Shown: piece by piece, positions 1 through 9,154 of the stretch | How the letters are laid out: every line of letters starts with the position of its first letter | How positions within the stretch are numbered: the first letter of the stretch is position 1 | Source: Thalassolituus hydrocarboniclasticus | Lineage (GTDB): Bacteria; Pseudomonadota; Gammaproteobacteria; Pseudomonadales; Oceanobacteraceae | DNA length: 64,000 nucleotides | NCBI RefSeq assembly: GCF_025345565.1 | Contig: NZ_CP054475.1 | Coordinates: 3,451,129-3,515,128, forward strand | Reading direction: 5' to 3' | Made by a program: the position numbers and the translations under genes | Notes under the pieces: model-generated | Databases searched by the model: none | What the model saw: only the letters and a program-made list of their open reading frames with translations | Told to the model about the DNA's origin: nothing

Positions 1-82
1 TATATAGAATCCTGTCATAACAGACATGCAAAGCGCTCTGGTTTATAACAAACCTGTTAAGAACGACATTCCGGAAACAGGT

Positions 83-110
83 ATCCGGCCACTCAACGGC
101 CGGATATTTT
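83..110 (+). terminator. Hairpin with short T tract (weak terminator)
   Basis: An 8-bp inverted repeat (atccggcc / ggccggat, loop of 7) is followed on the plus strand by ATTTT. It could end a plus-strand transcript entering from outside the window. It also lies just past the stop of the minus-strand oxygenase gene, but there is no T tract in that direction. Confidence 0.35.
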
Positions 111-124
111 ACAGCGGCAAAAGG

Positions 125-1189
125 TTATTTCTGCGCTTCATCAGCCTGAACGGCAGCAAAGTTGGCGTTAATACGCTGCAGCAGATAGTCACGGGCGGAA
201 ATCGCTTCGTACTTTTTCTCCGGTCCCTGAATCATCACATCCTTATTGGCCTGACAGAAAAACGCCATACTGTAACGCGGCCCGCGGGCTTCATCCGGTT
301 TCGGCATACGCACCCGGTGCAGGGTTGATTTCAGCTTGTCATCGCTCCAGCGCATCAGCATATCGCCAATGTTGCAGGTAATGATGTCATCCTGTGGAAT
401 CACGCTGGTCCATTCCTGATTCTGCAGTGCTTCTTTGCCCGGACAAACCTGCAGGCCACCCTGCCCGGTTTTCTGAAAGACCATGGTCAGGCAATCGAAA
501 TCGGTATGGGCACCGGCACGCCAGATGCCCGCCCCGGCAACCGCCCCCTCAGCCAGCGGTAAATAATGCAGCAGCCGCAACGTGCTCTGGTATTCAGCTG
601 AATCACGGCGGTGAGCCTGAGTAAAAAAGTCCTGAGCAAATCCCAGCTTCTCGGCAAAACAGGATAAAACCTGCATACCCAGCTGCCAGGCACGCTGCTC
701 AAAATCAAGAATCACCCGCTGAAATTCAGGTACCAACGTCTGGTCCGGCCACAGATTATCCATATGTGGCAGCGTTACCTGATAAGACTCTTTCTGATCG
801 GCAGTGCCGGTCGACGGACGTACCTGCGCCATAAATTCCCAGCCGGCGTTCAGGCCTTCTTTTAACGGAAAGCGGGCTTTGTCTTCTGCACTTAACGCAA
901 AAAACTGCTCCGACAGTGCAAAAGCCTCGCGTACTTTTTCCACATCAATACCGTGATTAATCAGCTGAAAAAAACCGGTATCCGTTGCCGCCTGCCATAG
1001 TTGCTCACGAATCTCAGCACGACGCTGGTCAAAATCCGTTAAATCAATCAGCGGAATGGTGCGTTCATTATTCTCCTGCCCCATACCACCGATAGTACGT
1101 TCAAAATTCAGTTCCTGCAGACCATAACGGCTGTCAGTTGTCGTATTACCGACGGCATTACTGGTTGTATTATTGATTACGTTATTCAT
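125..1189 (-). CDS. Isopenicillin N synthase-like 2-oxoglutarate/Fe(II) oxygenase
   Basis: A 354-residue soluble oxygenase of the isopenicillin N synthase/2OG-Fe(II) family. The jelly-roll iron triad is visible as H228-T-D230 and H291, and the 2OG-binding pair is R305-Y-S307. The N-terminal DIOX_N-like region (about residues 44-150) contains the typical TGFFQLINHGI stretch. I chose the ATG at 1189 because GGAG lies 8 bases upstream; a longer frame to 1264 has no such site. The first 40 residues are an Asn/Thr-rich extension. The gene follows the NMT1-type binding protein on the same strand after 137 bp, and an 8-oxoguanine deaminase is divergent beyond that. This suggests purine or other N-heterocycle hydroxylation, but the substrate cannot be read from sequence. 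Confidence 0.85.
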   Translation of the reverse strand: MNNVINNTTSNAVGNTTTDSRYGLQELNFERTIGGMGQENNERTIPLIDLTDFDQRRAEIREQLWQAATDTGFFQLINHGIDVEKVREAFALSEQFFALSAEDKARFPLKEGLNAGWEFMAQVRPSTGTADQKESYQVTLPHMDNLWPDQTLVPEFQRVILDFEQRAWQLGMQVLSCFAEKLGFAQDFFTQAHRRDSAEYQSTLRLLHYLPLAEGAVAGAGIWRAGAHTDFDCLTMVFQKTGQGGLQVCPGKEALQNQEWTSVIPQDDIITCNIGDMLMRWSDDKLKSTLHRVRMPKPDEARGPRYSMAFFCQANKDVMIQGPEKKYEAISARDYLLQRINANFAAVQADEAQK

Positions 1190-1326
1190 ATCTGATTCTC
1201 CAGAGTCAGTTAACTGCAGCAGACGGCGGAATATTCCGCTGTCTGCGCAGAGACCATGGAGCAATGCCGGGACAGCATGAGCAAAGAGCTTACTGTCCTG
1301 CTGCTTATACTCCAGATTAAAATCGT

Positions 1327-2379
1327 TTATTCAGCACTGCTGAGGCTGGTTTCCGGGATAAAGTCCCGTTTAATTGCCTGCTCAGGATCAAAGCTGTTGA
1401 TATCCAGCCCCTGCGCTTTTGCTGTCCAGCTCCAGGTTGTCGCCAGACGTTCTGCATCAAACTGCCCAAGCCCCGCCTTCTTACTGGCAGCGTTATACAC
1501 CAGGCCATTAATTGAGCGGATGGTTGCTTCCGCTACTACGGCATCCACTTCTGGCACTGCAGCCTTAACCGCAGCCGCACTTTCTGCCGGATGTTTAAAG
1601 GTAAAATCAATGGCCTTGGCATAGGCTTTTATAAAGCGCTTAGCAACATCCGGACGCTCCTGCAGGAAACGCTCAGATGCAATCAGGGCGGTGGAATAAA
1701 ACTCCAGACCGGCGTCGTACCAGGGCAGTACATTCAGGGTTTTTCCGGCCTCTTTTGCCTGAGCCTTATAGACTTCGGCATCGGTAATCCAGGAAATCAC
1801 CACATCGGTATTACCGGTTAACAGCATTGGATTCAGTGCTCCCGGATCAGCTTTCAGTAACTTGATCGAACTTTCATCTACCTTATTAACATCCAGCAGC
1901 AGCGGCAGAAACACATTGGATGAAGTAAAAGGCGAAGTGGCTACTTTTTTACCGGCAACATCGGCGACGCTGTTAATACCGGAATCGCTGCGCACATAAA
2001 ACGCATGTGGCGCTTCGGAAAATACCGAATAAACCGCCGACACCGGCACCTCTTCCGCCGCTTTCGCCTGCAGTAAAGCCACCAGATCCGATAAACCAAT
2101 ATCCGCATTGCCGGTTGCCAGCTTGGTAATGGCATCGTGGGAGCCACGCCCCTGTGCAACCTTAACGTCCAGTCCCTGCTCCGCAAAGAAGCCCTGCTGC
2201 AGACCAACATAAACCGGTGCTTTATCACCGCCCGGCAACCAGTCCAGCTGGAAATTCACCTTGTCTGCAGCCAGGACTGTTATGCTGTTTAACGATAACA
2301 GCAAGCCCAATCCCAATGCCGGTAGCAGGCGACGCTGCGCAGACGGAGATTTAACATTTTTATGCAATTGTTTTTTCAT
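1327..2379 (-). CDS. NMT1/THI5-like ABC transporter substrate-binding protein
   Basis: A 350-residue periplasmic binding protein of the NMT1/THI5/SsuA type. A long basic N-terminus precedes a hydrophobic core, with likely signal cleavage after VLA near residue 37. The mature protein opens with the family pattern VNFQLDWLPGGDKAPVYVG. An AGGAG sits upstream of the ATG. Relatives deliver thiamine precursors, sulfonates, nitrate or purine-like compounds to an ABC permease and ATPase. No permease or ATPase gene is in this window, so it is an orphan here. It probably heads a transcript with the downstream oxygenase. Next to 8-oxoguanine deaminase, a purine ligand is plausible but inferred. Confidence 0.85.
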   Translation of the reverse strand: MKKQLHKNVKSPSAQRRLLPALGLGLLLSLNSITVLAADKVNFQLDWLPGGDKAPVYVGLQQGFFAEQGLDVKVAQGRGSHDAITKLATGNADIGLSDLVALLQAKAAEEVPVSAVYSVFSEAPHAFYVRSDSGINSVADVAGKKVATSPFTSSNVFLPLLLDVNKVDESSIKLLKADPGALNPMLLTGNTDVVISWITDAEVYKAQAKEAGKTLNVLPWYDAGLEFYSTALIASERFLQERPDVAKRFIKAYAKAIDFTFKHPAESAAAVKAAVPEVDAVVAEATIRSINGLVYNAASKKAGLGQFDAERLATTWSWTAKAQGLDINSFDPEQAIKRDFIPETSLSSAE

Positions 2380-3042
2380 CGTTCACTCCTGAGTATGAAA
2401 GCAAACAGTCTTATCTGTTTGCCGAACCGATCAGGCAGTTATCCGATAACCAGAAAAGCAGGGGCAGGAAGCGTGCGAAGAAAAGATGAGGTCAGAATGA
2501 CAATATCGAACTGAATATCTTGCGCTGAGTATCTTCAGATTTTTTGATTGTCACTGCTCTTTTCATCACTGCACCGGCTTACCCTGCGTCCGCTTTCCGG
2601 CCGCAGATAACTATCCGCCGTACAGTGAGCAATGACCCGTGGATTGAAACGATCTTCAATCCCTGACTGCTTCTACTCAAAACATGTACAGAGTATTTCT
2701 AGCAACCGCTGTGCCAGACAAAAGATACGCATCCGCCGTGCTTTCAGGCCAAAAAACAGCGTTATTTACGCACCAAATAAACGCAGAGCAACAGCGCGTG
2801 CTTTATTTCTGCGCACAAAATTCAAATATTATCCTCTGCAACCGGAAACGGTTCTGGCCCTGATGACAGGTCTGGTAAAAAACAGTTGGAAACAGAATGG
2901 CATTGCGATAATTTTAACCCCGATATAAAAGCCAATCGGTTTAAAGTTTAAAGAAAACCTCAGTAAAAGTTTCAAGAGTATAAGCGGTCAGGAAAGGCAT
3001 CAGCCTCCGGGACATTGCTCTTTGCAGTTTAAAGGAGCCGCT
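2380..3042. promoter_or_regulatory. Divergent intergenic region with leader hairpin
   Basis: This 663-bp gap separates the minus-strand binding-protein gene from the plus-strand deaminase and must hold both promoters. A perfect 8-bp hairpin lies at 2401-2422 (GCAAACAG / CTGTTTGC, loop of 6), about 20 bases upstream of the binding-protein start, so it would be in that mRNA leader. The NMT1 motif (a xanthine-responsive riboswitch class) is known ahead of NMT1-type genes, which makes this leader worth testing; I cannot confirm a match by eye. The AT-rich stretch 2640-2960 contains an open frame of 98 codons with no family resemblance. Confidence 0.4.
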
Positions 3043-4449
3043 ATGAACACCCTGATCCGCAATGCCCGCGCCATTTATTGTGCGCCCGAATCGCACACTC
3101 ACCACGAATCTCAGATTTCAGTCAATCATTCAAACCCGGCCGTACCAACGGATATCCGCATCCGTGATGGTGTTATTACTGAAATCGGTAACCAACTGCT
3201 GCCCACTGACGATGAACAGGTTATTGATGCCAGCGGCTGCGTAGTCTGGCCAGGGCTGGTGAATACCCATCATCATCTGGCGCAGTCTGTTTTAAAAGGC
3301 GTACCGGAAGGTTTAAATCAGGCGTTAGGCGATTGGCTGGGGTCAGTGCCTTATCGTTTCTGGCCGAAAATTTCACCGCAATTAATGTATCACGCCGCCC
3401 GTCTCGGTCTTTATGAATTGCTGCGCTCTGGCGCAACCACCTGTGCCGATCACCATTATCTGTACCATGCCGACTCCAGCCCTGAAGTGGAAGACGCCGT
3501 ATGGGCCGCGGCCGATGAGCTGGGAATCCGTTTGGTACTGTGCCGTGGCAGCGCCACGGTACAGGGCAGCCATAAAGGCATGCTTAAACATGGTATACAG
3601 CCGGAAAATGTTGAGCTGGTGATGCAGCGCATGGAACGCAGCTACCGGCAATATCATCAGGCCGGAGATAACGCCATGCGCCGCTTAGTCGTCGCGCCCA
3701 CCAGTCTGGTGCATTCCGCCACACCTGGCGATTTACGCACACTGGCGGCCTGGGCACGGGAGCGGCAATTAAAACTGCACTCGCATTTACTCGAGGTCAG
3801 CTTCGACGATATTCAGGCGCAGGAAAAATACGGCCAGCGTGCCATCGATTACGCCGCCAGCTGTGATTGGTTGGGCAAGGATGTATGGTTCGCCCATCTG
3901 GTCAAAAGCGACGAATATACCATCCAGCAACTGGCTGCCAGCGGTACCGGTATTGCCCATTGCCCGACCTCCAACTGCCGTCTCGGCAGCGGTATTGCTC
4001 CGGCGCTGGCGATGGAGCAGGCCGGAATGAACATCACCCTCGGCGTGGATGGCTCCGCCTCAGCCGAATCCGGCTCCATGATTCAGGAGCTGAATCTCGC
4101 CTGGCTTTTACACCGCGCTGTTAACGGTGCCGATGCGACTCATGCCGAACAGATTATCCGTTGGGGCAGCCATAACGGCGCACAATTATTAGGGCTGAAT
4201 AACTGCGGCGATATTGCCGTCGGCAAAGCTGCAGACCTGGTGCTGTACGATATCGGCTCACCGCGTTTTGCCGGGGTACACAGCGAAGTGATTGCACCGC
4301 TGTTATGTGCCGAACCGGTGAACGTAAAATATTCGCTGATTAATGGCCGCGTAGTGGTCGACAACGGTCAGGTCTGCGGTCTTGATGAAGCCGAACTGGT
4401 CGCCGAAGTGCGCGCGGGTGTGGCTGATTTACTGCGCTGTGTATCTTAA
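3043..4449 (+). CDS. 8-oxoguanine deaminase (amidohydrolase family)
   Basis: A 468-residue cytoplasmic amidohydrolase of the AtzA/TrzN/8-oxoguanine deaminase group, predicted to convert 8-oxoguanine to urate with release of ammonia. The metal-binding motif is N-T-H76-H-H78, followed by LAQSVLKGVPEGLNQALGDW, a run typical of the Pseudomonas 8-oxoguanine deaminases. Further metal or active-site signatures are KLHSHLLE, FAHLVKSDE and TLGVDGSAS. AAAGGAG lies 8 bases before the ATG at 3043; a frame opening at 3022 is less likely. The closest alternative is hydroxydechloroatrazine ethylaminohydrolase, a frequent misannotation of this family. It is divergent from the binding protein and oxygenase, supporting a purine salvage or catabolism locus. 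Confidence 0.85.
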   Translation: MNTLIRNARAIYCAPESHTHHESQISVNHSNPAVPTDIRIRDGVITEIGNQLLPTDDEQVIDASGCVVWPGLVNTHHHLAQSVLKGVPEGLNQALGDWLGSVPYRFWPKISPQLMYHAARLGLYELLRSGATTCADHHYLYHADSSPEVEDAVWAAADELGIRLVLCRGSATVQGSHKGMLKHGIQPENVELVMQRMERSYRQYHQAGDNAMRRLVVAPTSLVHSATPGDLRTLAAWARERQLKLHSHLLEVSFDDIQAQEKYGQRAIDYAASCDWLGKDVWFAHLVKSDEYTIQQLAASGTGIAHCPTSNCRLGSGIAPALAMEQAGMNITLGVDGSASAESGSMIQELNLAWLLHRAVNGADATHAEQIIRWGSHNGAQLLGLNNCGDIAVGKAADLVLYDIGSPRFAGVHSEVIAPLLCAEPVNVKYSLINGRVVVDNGQVCGLDEAELVAEVRAGVADLLRCVS

Positions 4450-4580
4450 CAGTTTTCCGGAAGCTCCGGCTTCCGGTCAATCACCTGAAAAATCAGAAAT
4501 AGCAGGGTACTGCCTTTTGCTGGCAGATGTATTTCCATCTACTTATACTGCGGCATCATAACGACAATAAGATCCGTCAC

Positions 4581-5402
4581 ATGGATGATATTAAGGATAA
4601 ACCGTTGAATACCGTAAAACTCCCTGTTGTATCTATTATAAAAGAAGCTTCACTTCTGCCATTCAGGCATTTCCCCATGCTGCTGAGAGCTGGCCTTCCC
4701 TTACTCATAGTCATGAGCGCTATAGTCCTTTCCGCTCCTTATATGCCGCAGGAAAAAAATACTGCATTATTCATGATTACGGCTTTATCGGTTGCTCTTA
4801 TAGCTCTGACCAGTTTCATCGCCGCGATTATCGCTTGTCACCGTATATTTCTGTTGGACAACGACAAGGTTATGAATACCCGCTTTTTCCCGTTAAGCGG
4901 TCAGGAACCATATTATATTGGCTGGGCGATTCTGATCGCGCTTTGCTGTGCATTGGTCAGCATGCCACTATCGCTCATTCTCACCCCGGTAATGGGAATA
5001 TTCGCAACGGCAGCGAAAGATTTCACGAATATGATGCCGTTAATTTTCATTATTTTTGCCATTATGACGCAATTGCCCCTTTATTACCTTGCCTCGCGCT
5101 GGTCACTGGCCTTACCTGCAGCAGCCGTTGGTTTACGCGGTAAAGGATTGAGTTGGGCCTGGCAATTATCGGCCGGAAATGGCTGGCGCCTGCTGTTGTT
5201 AACGGGCTTTCTGCCATTACTGATTAATCTGTCGCACACCTTGCTGCCCAGCTACGATTCTGTTGCTTATGCTCTTTTGCAATTTGCACTCTGGTTGCTG
5301 CTCGGTGCCATTCAGGTGGGGTTGTTATCACTGAGTTTTTCTTATTTGTATAAGCATCGCGAAGAGCAGGTAGCCAGCACCGGCGACACGGCCCTGAGCT
5401 GA
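4581..5402 (+). CDS. Multi-pass membrane protein of unknown function
   Basis: About 273 residues with roughly six hydrophobic segments: near residues 35-60, 65-90, 110-140, 150-175, 200-220 and 230-260 of the ATG-4581 form. The cytoplasmic N-terminus is charged. I recognise no enzymatic motif; it resembles generic bacterial integral membrane proteins with a repeated helix-pair organisation. The start is uncertain: an in-frame ATG at 4527 would add 18 residues, and neither site has a strong ribosome-binding site. The stop is three bases from the end of the convergent gene at 5405. An imperfect hairpin without T tract (4457-4476) lies between this gene and the deaminase. Confidence 0.65.
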   Translation: MDDIKDKPLNTVKLPVVSIIKEASLLPFRHFPMLLRAGLPLLIVMSAIVLSAPYMPQEKNTALFMITALSVALIALTSFIAAIIACHRIFLLDNDKVMNTRFFPLSGQEPYYIGWAILIALCCALVSMPLSLILTPVMGIFATAAKDFTNMMPLIFIIFAIMTQLPLYYLASRWSLALPAAAVGLRGKGLSWAWQLSAGNGWRLLLLTGFLPLLINLSHTLLPSYDSVAYALLQFALWLLLGAIQVGLLSLSFSYLYKHREEQVASTGDTALS

Positions 5403-5404
5403 AT

Positions 5405-5782
5405 TTACAGAATGCCAGCCTGCGCGCGGATAAACTCCAGCTCCGGGCTTAAACGCACAATGGTATTAAATTGTGCACTGGTAATACTGTCCATCGCACC
5501 GCAATCGCAGGCCCAGAACCAGGCCTGCTGATAAACCTCATCTTCCAGCAATGGCAGCAAGCCACGCTCGGCACGGGCCTGATCCAGCGGGTAAGGTCCA
5601 CTGAACTGAAAACGGTAGGCCGCACGGGCAAAGGCCAGCGGCATATAATCAGCCCAGCATTCTGCGCTCTGTGAATTTAAGCCGGTTTTCTCCAGTAATT
5701 GCAGGCAGTGATCACGATCATTTGCTTCGGCAAGAATCGCGGCCAGCTCAATCAGGGTTGGATGAGGTAAGTCAGTCATCAC
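5405..5782 (-). CDS. Hypothetical protein, 125 aa
   Basis: A small soluble, mostly helical protein that I do not recognise. It has several Trp and Cys residues (AECWADYMP, WFWACDCGAM) and no signal peptide or membrane segment. It begins 43 bases after the asparaginase stop on the same strand, so it is probably the second gene of an ansA operon. GGAGAACG precedes its start; the second Met (MTDLPHP) may be the true start. The frame is kept tight against the convergent membrane-protein gene, which supports it being real. Confidence 0.6.
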   Translation of the reverse strand: MMTDLPHPTLIELAAILAEANDRDHCLQLLEKTGLNSQSAECWADYMPLAFARAAYRFQFSGPYPLDQARAERGLLPLLEDEVYQQAWFWACDCGAMDSITSAQFNTIVRLSPELEFIRAQAGIL

Positions 5783-5825
5783 GTTCTCCGTTTACTGCTG
5801 TTTATTCAGGCTCTTTTACGGCTTT

Positions 5826-6860
5826 TTATATCGCCGCGCTGAGCTCACCACAGAGTGGCACTTCCATTAAACGCCGGGCTTCGCTGATTACATGACTGCG
5901 TTCTCCGGGAGCGCTTAATAATACGTGCAGCTTGGTCAGCGTTGCTTCCAGCGTCATATCAGCGGCCGATACAAAACCGGCTTCGCGCAGGGCGTGCCCG
6001 CCGGCATAGCTGTCCATATCCACCCGCCCACTTAAGCACTGGCTGTGATTAACCAGCACCATGCCTCGCTCGCTGGCCTGTTTAAACGCTGCCATTAAGG
6101 CTGGATTTTGCGGTGCATTACCACTGCCAAAGGTCTGCAGAATAACGCCGTCCAGTGGTTGTTCCAGCAGGCGCTGTAAAAGTGAAAAATCTATTCCCGG
6201 ATACAGGGTTACCACCGCCACCGCCGCATTTTTCAGGGCGTTGAATTGTGGCAGTGTATTATGCAGCGGGCGTAACTCCGGCAGGCCCGGTTCAATAGTA
6301 ATTCCGGCATGCAACAGCGCATCACAATTCGGTGAATCGAAGGCATCAAAGCCCTGACTGTTTATTTTGGTCGCCCGGTTACCACGCAATAATCGGTGAT
6401 GAAAAAACAGGCCCACTTCGGCACGCGGATAATGCGCAGCAATATAAAGCGCATTGAGCAGATTATCGTGGCCGTCGGAGCGTGGCTCGCACAGCGGAAT
6501 CTGTGAGCCGGTCACAATCACCGGCTTGCCCAGATCGGGCAACATAAAGGACAGGGCTGAGGCGGTATAGGCCATGGTGTCGGTGCCATGCAGCACAACA
6601 AAGCCATCGAAACGGTCGTAATGGGCAAGAATATCGGTGGCAATCTGCATCCATTGCGCCGGGGTCATATCCGACGAGTCGAGCAGCGGCTGGTATTCAT
6701 GAAGCTCAAATTCCGGCATTTCGTCACGGCTGAATTCTGCCAGACTGCGGATTTTATCTTCCAGAAACCCAGCCAGCGGCTGAAAACCGCGCTCAGTACG
6801 GGCCATGCCAATAGTGCCGCCGGTGTAGGCGATGTAAATACGTTTGCGTGCTGACGTCAT
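5826..6860 (-). CDS. ansA: Type I (cytoplasmic) L-asparaginase
   Basis: A 344-residue enzyme hydrolysing L-asparagine to aspartate and ammonia. The first nucleophile motif is T13-G-G-T16-IGM. The second catalytic block is VLHGTDTMAYTASALSFML. GSQIPL and RGNRATK followed by FDAFDSPN are typical of the AnsA subfamily. There is no signal peptide, as expected for the low-affinity cytoplasmic type rather than the periplasmic AnsB. The length fits the family. It is divergent from the nnrU gene with a 66-bp gap, and the small hypothetical gene follows it on the same strand. Confidence 0.93.
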   Translation of the reverse strand: MTSARKRIYIAYTGGTIGMARTERGFQPLAGFLEDKIRSLAEFSRDEMPEFELHEYQPLLDSSDMTPAQWMQIATDILAHYDRFDGFVVLHGTDTMAYTASALSFMLPDLGKPVIVTGSQIPLCEPRSDGHDNLLNALYIAAHYPRAEVGLFFHHRLLRGNRATKINSQGFDAFDSPNCDALLHAGITIEPGLPELRPLHNTLPQFNALKNAAVAVVTLYPGIDFSLLQRLLEQPLDGVILQTFGSGNAPQNPALMAAFKQASERGMVLVNHSQCLSGRVDMDSYAGGHALREAGFVSAADMTLEATLTKLHVLLSAPGERSHVISEARRLMEVPLCGELSAAI

Positions 6861-6926
6861 ACAGAACTTTTATCCGCGCTGATATGCCTGCATGATGGCA
6901 CAAATACTACAAACTGAGGAATGACC

Positions 6927-7505
6927 ATGACGTTATTGCTGGCCGGACTACTGCTGTTTATCGGCGGACACTGTACCAATCTGATCGCGCCGCAATGGCG
7001 TAACGCCATGGTCAGCCGTCTGGGGCTGCTGCCGTGGAAGGGTCTGTATTCTGTGGTCGCCATCGGCGGCTTTATTCTGCTGGTGATCGGTTACGGCGAA
7101 GCCCGTATGAACCCGACCTGGCTGTGGACACCACCAGTATGGACACGCCACCTGGCTGCACTGATCACCCTGCCCGCCTTTATTCTGCTGTTTGCCAGCC
7201 AGATTCCCGGCAACCGTTTGCAGGTTAAGCTCGGCCATCCGATGTATCTGGGCATCAAGCTCTGGGCCTTTGCCCATTTAATCGCCAATGGCGGTCTGCA
7301 CGATCTGGTGTTGTTCGGCACGTTCTTAATCTGGGCTATTGCCGGGTTTGCGCTATCCCGTCGCCGTGACCGTATCGCCGGAGTGCAGAAAGTGTATAAA
7401 GGAGCGGTACGCGACGTACTGACGCTGGTTGTGGGTATCGGCGCCTGGGTGGCCTTTGCCCTGTGGCTGCATGGCATGCTGATTGGCGTGAAGCCGTTCG
7501 GCTGA
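6927..7505 (+). CDS. NnrU family integral membrane protein
   Basis: About 192 residues with five to six predicted membrane helices. The N-terminal pattern, with FIGGHCTNL, and the central LGHPMYLGIKLWAFAHL block, are hallmarks of the NnrU family. Members occur in denitrifiers and also widely elsewhere, so no nitric-oxide role can be assumed; no nitrogen-oxide genes are nearby. I placed the start at 6927, because GAGG is 7 bases upstream of it but only 1 base from the ATG at 6921. A 7-bp hairpin follows the gene. Confidence 0.85.
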   Translation: MTLLLAGLLLFIGGHCTNLIAPQWRNAMVSRLGLLPWKGLYSVVAIGGFILLVIGYGEARMNPTWLWTPPVWTRHLAALITLPAFILLFASQIPGNRLQVKLGHPMYLGIKLWAFAHLIANGGLHDLVLFGTFLIWAIAGFALSRRRDRIAGVQKVYKGAVRDVLTLVVGIGAWVAFALWLHGMLIGVKPFG

Positions 7506-7564
7506 TTACCTCTGGCCAGGGCGGTTAACCCGCGGCTGGCCAGACAGTCGCTGCCGGAATATCC

Positions 7565-7584
7565 TAGGGTCTGAAAAGACCCTA
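7565..7584. terminator. Hairpin between nnrU-like gene and selO
   Basis: A perfect 7-bp stem, TAGGGTC / GACCCTA, with loop TGAAAA, sits 60 bases after the NnrU gene and 27 bases before the selO start. No T tract follows, so it may be a weak terminator or a leader structure for selO. Confidence 0.4.
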
Positions 7585-7610
7585 ACCCACCTATTTATTC
7601 CGGAAGCGCC

Positions 7611-9143
7611 GTGTCTATTTCCCTGCATATCCCCTTCAGCAATGCCTACGCCGCTCTGCCCGATCGTTTTTATGCACGGGTACTGCCAACGCCGGTAAAA
7701 AATCCGGCGTTAATCCGTTTTAACAGCGCTCTCGCGCAGGAATTAGGTATAGAGCTTAATGCCGACAGCGCCTGCTCCACCGACAACAACAGTGACAACC
7801 AACTGGCACAGATATTTTCCGGCAATGAAATTCCCGACAACGCCGCCCCTCTGGCGATGGCTTACAGTGGCCATCAGTTTGGGCAGTTAAATCCGCAATT
7901 AGGGGATGGCCGCGCTATTCTGCTCGGCGACCTGCTCGATACTCAGGGTCAGCGCCGTGATATTCAGTTAAAAGGCAGCGGCCGCACGCCATTTTCGCGC
8001 AGCGGCGATGGCCGCTCTCCGCTGGGGCCTGTGCTGCGCGAATATATTCTGTGCGAAGCCATGCACGCATTAGGTGTACCCACCACCCGCGCACTGGCTG
8101 CGGTCAGCAGTGGCGAATGGGTGATACGCGACGGCCGCGAACCCGGAGCGGTATTTACCCGCGTTGCCGCCAGCCATATCCGTGTCGGCACCTTTCAGTA
8201 TTTTGCCCTGCGCCGCGACGGCGAAGCCGTCAAACAATTAGCCGACCATGTACTGGCCCGTCATTATCCGCACATTAACAGCAGCGATGATGATGCCTAT
8301 CTGCAATTATTCGAAGCCATCTGCCGTAAGCAGGCCGAATTAATTGCCCAGTGGATGCAGCTCGGTTTTATTCACGGCGTAATGAATACCGATAATATGA
8401 CCGTCAGCGGTGAAGCTATCGATTATGGTCCCTGCGCCTTTATGGATGCTTATCACCCGGAAACGGTATTCAGCTCTATCGACCGTAATGGCCGTTACGC
8501 TTATCAGAATCAGCCAGCTATCGGCCAATGGAATTTAGCGCGACTGGCAGAAACCCTGCTGCCGTTATTTAACGACGACGAGAAAATTGCAGTCGGAAAA
8601 GCCACCGCCATTCTGCAGGATTTTGCCTTATGGCAACAACAGGCCTGGCTTGAACATATGCGCGAAAAACTGGGTTTTTCCGCACTGAAAAACAGTGATC
8701 AGGCACTGATTGAAAACCTGCTGGCACTGCTGGCCGAAGGACGTATCGACTATACGCTGTTTTTCCGCCGCTTAAGCGACTGCAGTCAGCCAGACAGTGA
8801 ACGCCAGGCGTTACTGGAACTGCTGAATCTGCCGGAATGCCGCAGCAGCACAACACTACTGCAGAATATTAATAACTGGCTGGACGACTGGCAGCAGCAG
8901 TTAATTCAGCGTGGCGACAGCGATAGCGCCGGGCAACGTATGTTAAATAAAAACCCGGCTTTTATTCCACGCAATCACCGCGTGGCCGAAGCCATTGCCG
9001 CTGCTGAAGAAGGTGATTTTTCCATCTTTGAAAAACTGCTGCAGGTACTGGCCGAGCCATACCGCAGCAAGGCAGAATATGCCGATTATGAACAACCGCC
9101 AAAGCCGGATGAAAAAGTGTTACGCACCTTCTGCGGCACCTGA
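7611..9143 (+). CDS. selO: SelO/YdiU protein adenylyltransferase
   Basis: A 510-residue pseudokinase-fold enzyme of the SelO family, which AMPylates (or UMPylates) protein Ser/Thr/Tyr in redox stress. Visible signatures are LGDGRAILLGD (residues 97-107), K121 within LKGSGRTPFSR, and the metal/active block HGVMNTDN followed by IDYGPCAFMDAYHP. The C-terminus ends TFCGT, keeping the cysteine that replaces selenocysteine in bacterial members. The start is GTG. The length matches the family. The next gene begins 11 bases after the stop, so the two are probably cotranscribed. Confidence 0.93.
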   Translation: MSISLHIPFSNAYAALPDRFYARVLPTPVKNPALIRFNSALAQELGIELNADSACSTDNNSDNQLAQIFSGNEIPDNAAPLAMAYSGHQFGQLNPQLGDGRAILLGDLLDTQGQRRDIQLKGSGRTPFSRSGDGRSPLGPVLREYILCEAMHALGVPTTRALAAVSSGEWVIRDGREPGAVFTRVAASHIRVGTFQYFALRRDGEAVKQLADHVLARHYPHINSSDDDAYLQLFEAICRKQAELIAQWMQLGFIHGVMNTDNMTVSGEAIDYGPCAFMDAYHPETVFSSIDRNGRYAYQNQPAIGQWNLARLAETLLPLFNDDEKIAVGKATAILQDFALWQQQAWLEHMREKLGFSALKNSDQALIENLLALLAEGRIDYTLFFRRLSDCSQPDSERQALLELLNLPECRSSTTLLQNINNWLDDWQQQLIQRGDSDSAGQRMLNKNPAFIPRNHRVAEAIAAAEEGDFSIFEKLLQVLAEPYRSKAEYADYEQPPKPDEKVLRTFCGT

Positions 9144-9154
9144 GGAAAACTGAC

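Noticed and set aside
2632-2928. 98-codon plus-strand frame upstream of the 8-oxoguanine deaminase
   Set aside because: No ribosome-binding site, no family resemblance, and an AT-rich basic composition typical of a chance frame in an intergenic region.
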